34,769 nt of DNA from a virus. The stretch lies in IMG/VR virus record IMGVR_UViG_3300042485_000012, positions 1 through 34,769 of that record; one strand, given 5' to 3'. A program made the translations under genes and the position numbers. The notes below the pieces were generated by a model. It made no database searches and had not been told where the DNA came from. It saw only the letters and a list, made by a program, of their open reading frames with translations. This document shows positions 22,044 to 30,696 of this stretch, piece after piece. Within the stretch, counting starts at the first letter, position 1. The number at the start of each line of letters is the position of its first letter.

Positions 22044-22232
22044 TCACTTCTTTATGTCTTTATAAATCTGATACAGCTTGTGGCAGATCATCAAGACCGT
22101 GTAGATCAGAGTCGCCCAGATCAAGACTTCGCTGACCTGATAGCCAGCGACAGTCGCAATGGATACGGTAACTGGAGGTGCTACCTTGGCGACGATTGCA
22201 GCAGCGCCTTCAGTTGTGTGCTCTGAGGTCAT
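22044..22232 (-). CDS. Small holin-like membrane protein (62 aa)
   Basis: The 62-residue protein has an Ala/Val-rich first segment (GAAAIVAKVAPPVTVSIATV) and a strong hydrophobic helix (VLIWATLIYTVLMICHKLY) with a basic end (YKDIKK). It has the size and charge pattern of small class II holins. It directly follows the tail fibre gene (TAATG overlap) and is one base from the next gene's GTG. With two other membrane proteins further on, it may be holin, antiholin or a timing factor. Confidence 0.7.
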   Translation of the reverse strand: MTSEHTTEGAAAIVAKVAPPVTVSIATVAGYQVSEVLIWATLIYTVLMICHKLYQIYKDIKK

Positions 22233-23419
22233 TATTTAGCCTCAAGAGCCACGATTCGGGCGGTTAGTGCGTTGATTGTTTCGGCTTGTGTGTCTATCAA
22301 TGCTTTAGCCTCTTGTATAGCCGCAGTTAGTGTTGCTACTAGGAATGATGTGTCAATGCCTTGGTATTTAGGGTTTCCTTCAGCATCAAGTTCATCTTTT
22401 TCGCCAGATACACAATCTGGCACTATTTCTTGTAGTTCGTGAGCAATAAAACCTTGTCCATCAGAACCATCTAGTTTCCACTTATATGTAACAGGTTTTA
22501 ATTGTGCGACCTTGGCTAATGCACCCGTCATGGGTGCAATATTTTCTTTTAAGCGGTAGTCAGAAGATGTTAGAAATGATGTTCCAGAACCACTTGTTTG
22601 AACAAAACCAACATTGCCGTTAGGATTGGAAAAAACAAGATGGTTATATGCAGCAGAACTAGTTGTTTTTGAAAACCAAAAAGAGTTTCCTTGAACTCCT
22701 GATATTGTTACTCCAGCCCCTTGATTACTTGTAGTCCCCACCAGCAAGTTACCGCTAGTGTCGAGACGCATACGCTCTGTGGCATTTGTACCAAGAGTCA
22801 TAGCAATGTTTCTATTTTCAATTATTTCTACGGCAGTAGAACCTTCAACAATACGCAAACCCTCTGTTCCATTATTGATAAATTGAAGTACGCCACTTGT
22901 GCTACTTCCTGAATCGCCACCAATCGCCAATGTTTTAAATCCACCAAACGCACTAGGTGTAGTAGAGCCAATACCTACATTCTGTGAAGTATTAACCGTA
23001 ATCGCAGTAGTGCCAGCAGACTGCAAAGTTAGCGCAGTAGCAGATGCAGATGAAAGTGAACTGATCGTAGGAGTTGTAATTACAGGACTTGTCAGGGTCT
23101 TATTTGTCAGAGTATCTGTGGTTGCCTTACCGACTAAGGTATCGGTTGCTGCTGGTAGCGTCAAAGTGGTAGTGCCAGCAACCGCAGTTGCTGCGACTGT
23201 CGTAGTACCTGATGTTGATCCAGCAAACTTGACTGTTCCAGCAAGCGTTAAAGTCTTACCAGAGCCAACATTAAGACCTACCGATGTTCCAGTACCTGCT
23301 GCTGCAAAGATTGCATCTACCGAGTCCAGATCGGTATTGATCTTTGTACCCCATGTGTCTGTACTAGCCCCAACTTCGGGTTTAGTTAGTAATAGATTGG
23401 TTGTTGTGGTATCTGCCAT
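22232..23419 (-). CDS. Tail fibre with S74 self-cleaving chaperone
   Basis: The 395-residue protein starts [20 protein letters not shown], has long Thr/Ser/Gly beta repeats, and at the C-terminus an intramolecular chaperone of the S74 type. SDYRLKENI begins at S286, the expected self-cleavage site just before or at that serine; [12 protein letters not shown] (323-334) and a C-terminal coiled coil ([20 protein letters not shown]) follow. These chaperones trimerise fibres and then cut themselves off. The fibre would bind the host surface. AAGGTGA is the ribosome site. The plus strand has a long open frame here because of the low-complexity repeats. Confidence 0.85.
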   Translation of the reverse strand: MADTTTTNLLLTKPEVGASTDTWGTKINTDLDSVDAIFAAAGTGTSVGLNVGSGKTLTLAGTVKFAGSTSGTTTVAATAVAGTTTLTLPAATDTLVGKATTDTLTNKTLTSPVITTPTISSLSSASATALTLQSAGTTAITVNTSQNVGIGSTTPSAFGGFKTLAIGGDSGSSTSGVLQFINNGTEGLRIVEGSTAVEIIENRNIAMTLGTNATERMRLDTSGNLLVGTTSNQGAGVTISGVQGNSFWFSKTTSSAAYNHLVFSNPNGNVGFVQTSGSGTSFLTSSDYRLKENIAPMTGALAKVAQLKPVTYKWKLDGSDGQGFIAHELQEIVPDCVSGEKDELDAEGNPKYQGIDTSFLVATLTAAIQEAKALIDTQAETINALTARIVALEAK

Positions 23420-23428
23420 AGTTCACCT

Positions 23429-23950
23429 TCATGCTGGGACTTGCGTCCATGTTTCTGAATTGTCTGCGATTGCTGTCCAAGTCTCTGGCGTATCTGCCTC
23501 TGCCGTCCAAGTCTCTGCCGTGTCTGGTATTGCACCCCATCCAAAGCCAATGATTGTCCCGACCGAGCCAGATGCCTCAACACCAATTATCGCAATAGAT
23601 ACAGCATTTGTAACGCTACCGACTGAGCCAGTACCGCCAACACCAGTAATAGCAACAAAGGATATTGTCTCTGGCGACAATGTGCCGACAGCACCAGTTG
23701 ACGAGCTACCTGTGAGAATTGGAGATACTAAGAGTGAGTTAACAGATAAGGTTGAATCGTTACCTGTAATCGCAAAACTTAAAGATATGCCGACCGTTCC
23801 GACATTACCCGTGGCGACATTGCCGTCTTCTTGGATTGATCTGTCGTCTAGTAATGTGCCAACCGCAGTAGTAGACGAGTTGCCACTAATGACGACATTA
23901 CCGATGCCATAAACACCCTTGCCGTAGTAGCCAGAGCCGTAAGCAGCCAT
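23429..23950 (-). CDS. Repeat-rich virion protein
   Basis: The 173-residue protein begins with a Gly/Tyr segment (MAAYGSGYYGKGVYGIGNVV), then four or five beta repeats of about 25-30 residues ending in TG-x-VGT or similar. It ends with three copies of an ETWT unit (TAETWTAEA, TPETWTAIA, NSETWTQVP). It sits between two other structural genes and has good AGAGG before the ATG. It is probably a minor virion or fibre part. The repeats could vary in number between related phages. Confidence 0.65.
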   Translation of the reverse strand: MAAYGSGYYGKGVYGIGNVVISGNSSTTAVGTLLDDRSIQEDGNVATGNVGTVGISLSFAITGNDSTLSVNSLLVSPILTGSSSTGAVGTLSPETISFVAITGVGGTGSVGSVTNAVSIAIIGVEASGSVGTIIGFGWGAIPDTAETWTAEADTPETWTAIADNSETWTQVPA

Positions 23951-23965
23951 TGTGCTGCCTCTTTA

Positions 23966-24424
23966 TTAAGCGAGTCTGATCAAGCCTGTGCTTGAATCAT
24001 TCGTTGGCATGGTTAAGGTAAATGTTCCAGCCGTTACGGTCTGTGAACCGAAGGTGTGGACGCTGACTGCCTTGTTTGACTGGCTTGAGTTATAGATCAA
24101 TACAGCATCAAAGGCAGTCGATAGGGTCACATTGGAGTATGTGATGCTGGCACTTGGAGTCACAAATGCTGTCGTGCTGGTAGAGCTTGGCGCTGTACCA
24201 AATGTCACCGTAGCACCGCCAGCCGTGTAGTTAGTGCCTGTCACCTCACCAGTAGAGGAATAGGCGGTTGTCGTTGCGTTGACTGTGGCAGAAGCCAAGT
24301 ACAAGGCAGCCTTGAATGTGTCGGCAGTACCTGCTGTGTGAGCTGGGACGCTAGTAGAAAATGCGTGTACAGCGTTGAGTAAATCAACCTTGAAAGATGT
24401 ACAGAGGGCTTGCGTGTTAGCCAT
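23966..24424 (-). CDS. Minor structural protein, Thr/Ala-rich
   Basis: The 152-residue protein starts MANTQALCTSFKVDLLNAVH and contains TFKAALYLASATVNATTTAY and TGTNYTAGGATVTFGTAP, patterns I recall from unnamed structural proteins of podovirus-like environmental phages. It is beta-rich with no helix after the first 20 residues. AAGGAAA precedes the ATG. Probably part of the head or tail surface. Confidence 0.7.
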   Translation of the reverse strand: MANTQALCTSFKVDLLNAVHAFSTSVPAHTAGTADTFKAALYLASATVNATTTAYSSTGEVTGTNYTAGGATVTFGTAPSSTSTTAFVTPSASITYSNVTLSTAFDAVLIYNSSQSNKAVSVHTFGSQTVTAGTFTLTMPTNDSSTGLIRLA

Positions 24425-24432
24425 AAATTTCC

Positions 24433-24624
24433 TTAACTTAAAGATTGAGCGACTGCTTCACCAGTCACATTTCGTTTTAAGGTCATATGGACTGAGCGAT
24501 GCACAAGCTCGCCTTCTAGCCAATATTCCACCCAGTTCGTCGTCTCGTTGTCGGTGTCGATAGAACCCTCTCGCTTCTCTAGCAAGGAGGCATCCATCTC
24601 GCCTTTTGTTGTGTTTACTAGCAT
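24433..24624 (-). CDS. Small hypothetical protein in structural operon (63 aa)
   Basis: The 63-residue protein (MLVNTTKGEMDASLLEKREG onward) has a beta pattern with NWVEYWLEGELVHRSVHMTL. It is not recognised. The ribosome site is weak, but it fits exactly between two structural genes with gaps of 8 and 3 bases. Confidence 0.65.
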   Translation of the reverse strand: MLVNTTKGEMDASLLEKREGSIDTDNETTNWVEYWLEGELVHRSVHMTLKRNVTGEAVAQSLS

Positions 24625-24627
24625 CTG

Positions 24628-25248
24628 TTATCCCAAAGTTCTTGCGCGTGTGATCAGTACACCGCCAGTTGAAGAGCTACGGTCATCTGCCTTGGTAACC
24701 TCTTCAAGACCAGCTCGGTACATCGATGCCCATACCGTAATTCTCGCATCATCTTGAAGATAAGGAGCTGCTTGCATGAGAGCACCATACAAGTAAACAT
24801 CTGGAGCAGCAGTAAGCAGCCAGTTAGTTGTGTTGCTAGTTGATAACTTACTCAACTTTGCGTAATAGATCAATTCGCCCGTGTAGGCAGTATCTGGTAC
24901 TGGAAGGTAGCGAAACTGCTCACCCACAACGGTAAAAAATATAGGTTTGGTTGATGTGCGATATGTAACCGCCAGAGTGTCCATTGAGTCGATAGTCTCG
25001 AACTGCAATGGCGTGACTGGATTGGTGTCGAGCTTGAAAGACTTAACTTCCAAGAAGTTATCTGGTACTGCGGAGTATTCGGTAGTGATCGACGCGGTAG
25101 CACGCACGATCATCTGTCTGGTGCGCAGATTACGCTCAATCTGAGCCTCTGCCAAACTAATAAAGTCAGGAATAGCAGTAGTCAGGTCTGAGCGATTAAG
25201 CCAGTCCCCGACCGAAGTCTTCAGTTCAGCATAGGTTGTTAACGCCAT
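24628..25248 (-). CDS. Head-tail adaptor-like protein
   Basis: The 206-residue protein begins MALTTYAELKTSVGDWLNRS and continues with IPDFISLAEAQIERNLRTRQ, a pattern typical of phage adaptor proteins related in fold to T7 gp11 and P22 gp4. The middle is beta-rich (FLEVKSFKLDTNPVTPLQFE) and the end helical. It would sit under the portal and join the tail. It starts inside the end of the glycosyltransferase gene (23-base overlap). Confidence 0.65.
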   Translation of the reverse strand: MALTTYAELKTSVGDWLNRSDLTTAIPDFISLAEAQIERNLRTRQMIVRATASITTEYSAVPDNFLEVKSFKLDTNPVTPLQFETIDSMDTLAVTYRTSTKPIFFTVVGEQFRYLPVPDTAYTGELIYYAKLSKLSTSNTTNWLLTAAPDVYLYGALMQAAPYLQDDARITVWASMYRAGLEEVTKADDRSSSTGGVLITRARTLG

Positions 25249-25909
25249 CTTCAGCCTTTTCTGCTTTCTCCAAGTCGCGCATCACCCAAGTGTGATCGTG
25301 CTTGAATTCAAATGTCCCAATGTGTCCGATCTCTTTGGACACATCATGGTCTATGTAGATTTTAAAGCCAGCAGCCTGTGCTTTACGACAGAAGAAAACA
25401 TCCTCTCCAACATAACCGCGCTTGTCATTGCGCCAAGGAGTCTCGAACCAAGGTTCGCTTAAAGCCTCAAAGACCTTGCGCTTGATCAGCATTACGCCCA
25501 TGCCGATAGAGCCGACTTCCTCAATCCCTGTGGACTCTGGCATTGTGTAGATGAGCACGCGCTCACCGTTCTCGTCATAGCGCTGGGCAGTTGGACCAGT
25601 CGGCATCCTGCGCCTTGCGCAGTTCGTTGCCACGACATCCAAGTCATGCGCCAAGAGTCTCTCGATCATGTCTTGCGGGAAGGTCATGTCTGAGTCAACA
25701 AACAAGATATGGGTACAACCCTCAGCCATTGCGTCTAGGCACAAGTCAGCACGCTGGGTCTGGATAAGTGTCCCTTGCATAATCTTCAAGGACACGGCAT
25801 CAGTCGTGTTAATCGTGTGGTGCGCCACCATGTTGGTTATGCAAAAAGCATAATTTGCGTGAACCATGTCACGCGCTGGGGTGCATACCGCAATGTAGTT
25901 TGGAGTCAT
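25226..25909 (-). CDS. Glycosyltransferase, GT-A/GT2-like
   Basis: The 227-residue protein has the GT-A fold. THILFVDSDMTFP contains the DxD metal motif (D72, D74), and GYVGEDVFFCRKAQAAGFKI with E169-D170 supplies the usual acceptor-side acids; later histidines (KEIGHIG) also fit. It would move a sugar from a nucleotide donor. Placed between capsid and adaptor genes, it probably glycosylates a virion protein, though DNA or host glycan is possible. It overlaps the previous gene in ATGA and the adaptor gene by 23 bases. Confidence 0.8.
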   Translation of the reverse strand: MTPNYIAVCTPARDMVHANYAFCITNMVAHHTINTTDAVSLKIMQGTLIQTQRADLCLDAMAEGCTHILFVDSDMTFPQDMIERLLAHDLDVVATNCARRRMPTGPTAQRYDENGERVLIYTMPESTGIEEVGSIGMGVMLIKRKVFEALSEPWFETPWRNDKRGYVGEDVFFCRKAQAAGFKIYIDHDVSKEIGHIGTFEFKHDHTWVMRDLEKAEKAEDGVNNLC

Positions 25910-26220
25910 AGTTTTCCTGCTCTTGTTCTGAAATACTTGTTTTCTGGGTCATTAAGCCAACGCTTCATGTAGGCTTCGTCTTCTAGCTTGCCTTCAGCCT
26001 TGAGCTGGAAGTAGATAGACATCGGGATGCTGGCGACTCTGCTCCACTCGCCCCACCGAGCACGCTCATCAACCTGTGCGTACTCTTGCTTATTCTCTTC
26101 AATGATCGCAGTCACATCTTGCTGCGTGTGAATCGTTGCCTGATTCGTTTCATCATCAAATTCAAATGTGCGCGTGATCCCCTGATCAGCGTCTGTACTA
26201 AATAGTCTTTTTTCAATCAT
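25906..26220 (-). CDS. Conserved hypothetical protein after the capsid (104 aa)
   Basis: The 104-residue protein (MIEKRLFSTDADQGITRTFE onward) has an acidic beta start and a helical end with RARWGEWSRVASIPMSIYF and YMKRWLNDPENKYFRTR. I recall similar unnamed proteins next to capsid genes of related phages. The ATG comes four bases after the U-tract of the capsid terminator and has no ribosome site. Its expression may depend on terminator read-through. It overlaps the glycosyltransferase start by ATGA. Confidence 0.7.
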   Translation of the reverse strand: MIEKRLFSTDADQGITRTFEFDDETNQATIHTQQDVTAIIEENKQEYAQVDERARWGEWSRVASIPMSIYFQLKAEGKLEDEAYMKRWLNDPENKYFRTRAGKL

Positions 26221-26224
26221 GTAT

Positions 26225-26255
26225 AAAAAAAGGGTCTGAGTTTCCCCAGACCCTT
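26225..26255 (-). terminator. Strong intrinsic terminator after the capsid gene
   Basis: On the minus strand nine pairs (26247-26255 with 26230-26238, eight-base loop) are followed by seven U (A-run 26225-26231). It lies 11 bases after the capsid stop. It would separate the very abundant capsid message from the less abundant tail genes. Confidence 0.9.
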
Positions 26256-26266
26256 CGTTAGTTCAA

Positions 26267-27229
26267 TTAAGAAGTAACCAAGTCAGCAGCAATGCCGTGG
26301 GCATTCTCTGCCAACACTTTGTGACCCCACTCAACGATCAGCATACGCTTTTCAGCGTCGCCAGTCTTTGCCAACTCAACTTGTTGGTAAGGACGCAAAG
26401 TTGTGACTTTTGCGTAATCTGGATCGATCACGAAAGCATCACGCTCGCGCTGGAAGCGATTAGGCACGACTTGCACATTGCCGAAGTCAGACACATAAAT
26501 GTCTGCTGCGCCAATGATGGTTGCAGGACGAGCACCGCCATCAATGTTGAAGCGTGAAGATGCGATACCAGAGAAGCCAGACACGCGCTGCTTGTTGACT
26601 GGACCAGTCATCAAGATTTTTGGTGTACCGCCAGAAGTCCAAACTTGTTGAATAACATTCTTCAAGATGGTCTCTGTAAAGGTACGCACATTGCCGTCAC
26701 TACGAGCGCCAGTAGGCACAGTCGTGTAAGTGGGGTTAGCACCGTTCGTCTGCATATCGTAGTTAGTCTTGATGAAGGCTTGCAATGAAGCAGTACCGCG
26801 AGCTGTTGTGGTGTTACCAGCAGCAGCGACAGCGCCATTCAACATTGAAAACTCTTGATCACGCTTTAACTCAGCGCTACGCTTGGCAATTTGGTATGCC
26901 AATTCAGAGCGACGACCAGCCTTGTTGACGGTCTCTTCAGTTGCAGACAAGACGATAGTCTTACGGCTGATCTGAGCGTAGTTTTGCAGACGCACAGTAG
27001 CAGTTACGCTATCGAAAGAAGTTACATCGTCGCCCTCTAACTGCTTGTTAGCAGCAGCAGAAGCCAATGTGTCAGTCTGCCACTCAAACAATGAGTTGCT
27101 GATTGACTCACGACCGATGTTGCTCATGTAAGGAGTCTCTTCGGGAGCGATGTTAGTGATGATGTTGGATAAGTCCTCGCGGATACCCTTTGCATCAAAT
27201 GTGGTGAAGGTGTTGGTTACGATTGCCAT
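26267..27229 (-). CDS. Major capsid protein, SU10/DUF5309-like
   Basis: The 320-residue protein is the likely HK97-fold shell protein. It starts MAIVTNTFTTFDAKGIREDL and continues with NIITNIAPEETPYMSNIGRE, an opening typical of the SU10/DUF5309 capsid group. Further conserved-looking parts are YAQISRKTIVLSATEETVNK and the end KMLIVEWGHKVLAENAHG-like segment. The gene follows the scaffold by nine bases and has its own strong terminator, as expected for the most abundant protein. No separate protease gene is seen. Confidence 0.85.
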   Translation of the reverse strand: MAIVTNTFTTFDAKGIREDLSNIITNIAPEETPYMSNIGRESISNSLFEWQTDTLASAAANKQLEGDDVTSFDSVTATVRLQNYAQISRKTIVLSATEETVNKAGRRSELAYQIAKRSAELKRDQEFSMLNGAVAAAGNTTTARGTASLQAFIKTNYDMQTNGANPTYTTVPTGARSDGNVRTFTETILKNVIQQVWTSGGTPKILMTGPVNKQRVSGFSGIASSRFNIDGGARPATIIGAADIYVSDFGNVQVVPNRFQRERDAFVIDPDYAKVTTLRPYQQVELAKTGDAEKRMLIVEWGHKVLAENAHGIAADLVTS

Positions 27230-27238
27230 TTGAGTGTC

Positions 27239-28225
27239 CTATTTCAAAAGAAGTTCTATTGCGGAGGCAGCGTCATTGACGCGACCTGACTTTGCAAGAC
27301 GCTGTTTTGCGCGTGTACTTTCAGTTGTTGTAGAGACGCGACCTGCTGCCGAAGGCTTGGCGGGGCGAGGACCGTTGTTGACGACTGGCTTGATCTGTCC
27401 GCGCTTGGACATCATCTGGTCATAGAGCGCTGCTTTACGCAACGCAACGACAGCTCTGTGGTCATAGACATTCTTGAGTTCATCATCGCTGAATCCGATC
27501 TTTTTGCCGAATTCGACGAGTAGAGCCTTTTCAGCCTGTGCCTTCTTGGAATCTTTCCACTCAGGTACGGCTTGGATCAGGGCTTCTTGCTGTGTGGCAA
27601 GGTGAGCTTGCATTTCCTGTGCTCTTTGTTGCGCTGTGAGCTGAGACAGTCGCTGCTGTTCGGATTGAATGGCTGCGAGTTTGTCTTGCTTCTGGCGCAT
27701 CACTTCTGACTGTCTCACCCACTCAATGGGGTCTTCGTTATAAAGACGATCCATATCGACAGGTGCTTCAGTTGACTCAAGTTGCTGTTTCAACGCTCCC
27801 AATAACTGGGCGTACTGTTCACGCTCGGCACGAATCGCACTAGCCTCTGCCTCGACAGCCTTACGGGTCTCAGCGATCTGTTGCGTCTTTCGTGTGTAGT
27901 CCTGAGTACGGGAATATCCTTTTTGAAGTTCGTCTAGCGTGACCTCGACCTCTTTACCGTCAACTTTGACGGTGTAGACCTCGGCTGGCTTTTCTTCTTC
28001 TTCGGTTTCTTCACCTTCTTCAGACTGTTCCTCTGTCGTTTCTTCATTGGATTCGTCGTCTTGCACATCCAACTCTTCATCGACAGAGACCGCGACCTCG
28101 GAATTATCTTCTTCAGTCAAACGCGCCTTGTCAGTTTTCTGCTGTTCTCCATCAATAGGCAACATCATCTGATCAAGAGCACTGGCTGCATCAGCCACAG
28201 ACATAGGGGTTTGGGTTATTTCCAT
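27239..28225 (-). CDS. Scaffolding protein
   Basis: The 328-residue protein directs capsid assembly and then leaves. Residues 35-85 are very acidic (SNEETTEEQSEEGEETEEEE). They are followed by VYTVKVDGKEVEVTLDELQK and GYSRTQDYTRKTQ, a motif typical of phage scaffold proteins. Then come long coiled-coil helices rich in Gln and Glu, and a basic C-terminus (PRPAKPSAAGRVSTTTESTR) that would bind the capsid protein. Gene order portal-scaffold-capsid agrees. AAAGGA precedes the ATG. Confidence 0.85.
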   Translation of the reverse strand: MEITQTPMSVADAASALDQMMLPIDGEQQKTDKARLTEEDNSEVAVSVDEELDVQDDESNEETTEEQSEEGEETEEEEKPAEVYTVKVDGKEVEVTLDELQKGYSRTQDYTRKTQQIAETRKAVEAEASAIRAEREQYAQLLGALKQQLESTEAPVDMDRLYNEDPIEWVRQSEVMRQKQDKLAAIQSEQQRLSQLTAQQRAQEMQAHLATQQEALIQAVPEWKDSKKAQAEKALLVEFGKKIGFSDDELKNVYDHRAVVALRKAALYDQMMSKRGQIKPVVNNGPRPAKPSAAGRVSTTTESTRAKQRLAKSGRVNDAASAIELLLK

Positions 28226-28236
28226 TTCCTAGTCCT

Positions 28237-28503
28237 TTACACCAACGACTTTTGTTCACGCTCAATCTGGCGCTGTGCGACTTTCCCGTTATCCATGATT
28301 TTGGAAATCTCGGTTCGGAAGTTGTCAATCGCACGCAACATATGCCAAGCGTGTTCTCTCTTCGTGATGTCCTCTGGTTTCGTATCTTTCCAAAACCAGA
28401 CGGCATCATTCTCCATTTTTAGTAAAGCAGTTGAGAAAGCCTCGTCAGCGATTAGCGACTCAGCCTTCTTGCCTTTTCTTACATCTTCTTCTTGTTTGCT
28501 CAC
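28237..28503 (-). CDS. Small head-module protein (88 aa)
   Basis: The 88-residue charged helical protein begins at GTG (28501-28503) directly after the portal stop. It contains AVWFWKDTKPEDITKREHAW and a C-terminal helix (KIMDNGKVAQRQIEREQKSL). Proteins like this occur between portal and scaffold in related phages without a known role; a head assembly helper is likely. The lack of spacer suggests coupling to portal translation. Confidence 0.75.
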   Translation of the reverse strand: MSKQEEDVRKGKKAESLIADEAFSTALLKMENDAVWFWKDTKPEDITKREHAWHMLRAIDNFRTEISKIMDNGKVAQRQIEREQKSLV

Positions 28504-30696
28504 TTAGACCATTCCTTGTGGGTTGATGGGTTGCATTGGTGCTGGCTGGGCTTGCGCCATCGCCTGTTGTACCAACGCACTTTGCTCTTTTACAACCTCT
28601 CGGTTGACATTCTGCTCCGCAACAATTTGCGCGGTGCTCACCTGTGTGTTGTACTTTAACTCAAGTTCGTACTGACGAAGTAGTCTATCTTGGTTCATTT
28701 GATCGCGTCTGAAGTCGTCGTCCATCATCATCTTCTGGCGCTGTAATTCAAGATCGGCAGCCTTTTTCTGGATGTCTGCCTTGATTGACTCGGCTTGCAC
28801 CTGCGCCAAAACCTCTTCTGGACTTGGCTTTTGTGGTGCTTGCGGTGCTTTCCATCCTTCTGGAATATCCGCAAAGTAACTCGATGCGTCCTTGAATCCT
28901 GAGAGTTCGACGACCTTCTTCAAGGTGCGCACATACATCTGTGGAGACACCACGGGGTTATCCAGACCGTATTGGTTAAGAAGGGATTCTTGCTTGGCGA
29001 GTATCTGCATCATGGTTGCGATACGCTCATTGGTGTCGCCATTTCCCAGACCGATATTGATGTTGACATCCATCGTGTTGTCCCATCCGCGTGGGTCAAT
29101 CTGCACCCAACGGTTACGCAAGCGGATCATGCGTGGCTTGTCTTGGTGAGTCGTGACCAAGAAAAGAATCGTCTTAAACAGCTCCCTCATGCCTTCAGCC
29201 ATTAAGCGAGCAGTCAGCTCAATGCGTCCTTGGCTGGCGCTTACTGTGGCAGCCACGGCAGCCTTTGTGCTCGACTGCAACGCATCTGGGTTTAGACCCA
29301 TAGATGCCTTGGACATTCCTGTGCGACCTTCCTTGATCTCGTCCAAGTACGCAAGGACAGGGAAAGCAGCCTGACCGACGAATGGTGTCACCAACGGCTG
29401 CACCATGTTCGGAGCACGCGCACGAATGATTGCGCCAGTCTCGTTGTTCAAGGCATCGTCAATGTTGACCTGACCCTCAACGATCACGGTGCGGGGATGG
29501 ATAGACTGCGCCAGCGAATCCAAGGTATTGCGCATGACTTCAGACTTAATCTCTTGTAAGTCTCTAGTAATGTCAAAGATCGACATCGCCTCAAGTGGTG
29601 ATGTGTGGGGTTCTGGATCGCAAGGAAACTCAATAAACGGGATGTATGACGCTGGAAGATTGCGAACCATCTTGTAGCCAGCACCCATGAAGCACATCTT
29701 CCTCAGCTCAGGGATACCGTCGCCATCAAAGTCAACCTTAGCGTAGCCCTCGACATAGAGAACGCGCTGCATCATCGGATTAGCGCTCTCATTGAAATAC
29801 TGGTTATTTGCCAACGGTGCGCGAGCCAGAGCCTCCTCGTTGTCGTTCAAGTCGGACGATCCAATATAGTCCATCACCTCGTCTTCGTCGTATCCCATAG
29901 AGATCAACTCAGCCACAGTTGCCATCTTGCGGTGACCGATAAAAGGTGCGTCCTTGAATGACATTGCTTGACGAGACAAAAGCAATTCTTCTGGCGGTAA
30001 GCACGCCACATGGATACGCTTGTCAGTTACCTTGCGCTTGATCTGCACATCATGGATCATGGCTGGGGGCATGGGTTGACCCGTCATCGGATCGATCTGC
30101 ATCGCGCCTTGCATGGTCTCGTCTGGGTAACTCGCAACGATCTTCACATCGGCATCACCCTCTTGCATGACGATCTGCAAGGTCTGGTCATCTAGACCCG
30201 AATATTCTTCGATTCGGACAGACTCGGTGTCCTCAATCCAAGCCTTGACAATGCCACACTTCCTGACAAGAGCGTCTTTAAATGTGGCGTATGCCACCAT
30301 AAAACCGTTGTTGTCATTGTTAAAAACATAGTTGCAGTAGTCTGTGGCTTGCTGTGCGTTTTCTACATCCTCTGGACCGCGAGGCACAAACTCCACCGTG
30401 TTCTCGGTAGAGAAAAACACACGCATCAAGGACGGCAGCATGGCAGACACGGTGTCACGCACCTCCATCGCCACGACTTGCGAGCGTCCATCTTCCTCGT
30501 TACCGAAGGGATCGCCACGATAGTATTCAGTACCGCGAGCGCGGATAGGGGACAGATCGGAGTCGATGTAGCTCACAGCGTCTGTGATCTCTTGACCCAT
30601 GATTGCTTCTAAGTCGGTGTCTGTCATAGGGGTGAGCGTCGGGTCAATCTGTGACGCGATGTCGGTGCTCAATCCCAGCTCGTTGGTAATGTTCAT
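28504..30696 (-). CDS. Portal protein, P22-like
   Basis: The 730-residue protein forms the twelve-part ring at the capsid vertex through which DNA enters and leaves. The N-terminal region (RGTEYYRGDPFGNEEDGRSQ, VAMEVRDTVSAMLPSLMRVF) and the stem region (FPCDPEPHTSPLEAMSIFDI, then RDLQEIKSEVMRNTLDSLAQ) are typical of P22-type portals, as is the length. The C-terminal 130 residues are a Gln-rich helix (LRQYELELKYNTQVSTAQIV) like the P22 barrel. It overlaps the methyltransferase stop by ATGA. Confidence 0.9.
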   Translation of the reverse strand: MNITNELGLSTDIASQIDPTLTPMTDTDLEAIMGQEITDAVSYIDSDLSPIRARGTEYYRGDPFGNEEDGRSQVVAMEVRDTVSAMLPSLMRVFFSTENTVEFVPRGPEDVENAQQATDYCNYVFNNDNNGFMVAYATFKDALVRKCGIVKAWIEDTESVRIEEYSGLDDQTLQIVMQEGDADVKIVASYPDETMQGAMQIDPMTGQPMPPAMIHDVQIKRKVTDKRIHVACLPPEELLLSRQAMSFKDAPFIGHRKMATVAELISMGYDEDEVMDYIGSSDLNDNEEALARAPLANNQYFNESANPMMQRVLYVEGYAKVDFDGDGIPELRKMCFMGAGYKMVRNLPASYIPFIEFPCDPEPHTSPLEAMSIFDITRDLQEIKSEVMRNTLDSLAQSIHPRTVIVEGQVNIDDALNNETGAIIRARAPNMVQPLVTPFVGQAAFPVLAYLDEIKEGRTGMSKASMGLNPDALQSSTKAAVAATVSASQGRIELTARLMAEGMRELFKTILFLVTTHQDKPRMIRLRNRWVQIDPRGWDNTMDVNINIGLGNGDTNERIATMMQILAKQESLLNQYGLDNPVVSPQMYVRTLKKVVELSGFKDASSYFADIPEGWKAPQAPQKPSPEEVLAQVQAESIKADIQKKAADLELQRQKMMMDDDFRRDQMNQDRLLRQYELELKYNTQVSTAQIVAEQNVNREVVKEQSALVQQAMAQAQPAPMQPINPQGMV

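Noticed and set aside
22899-23912. A 337-codon open frame on the plus strand, antisense to the tail fibre and repeat protein genes
   Set aside because: It is a mirror of Thr/Ser/Val-rich repeats on the other strand, has low-complexity composition, no ribosome site, and runs against an intact fibre gene with an S74 domain.
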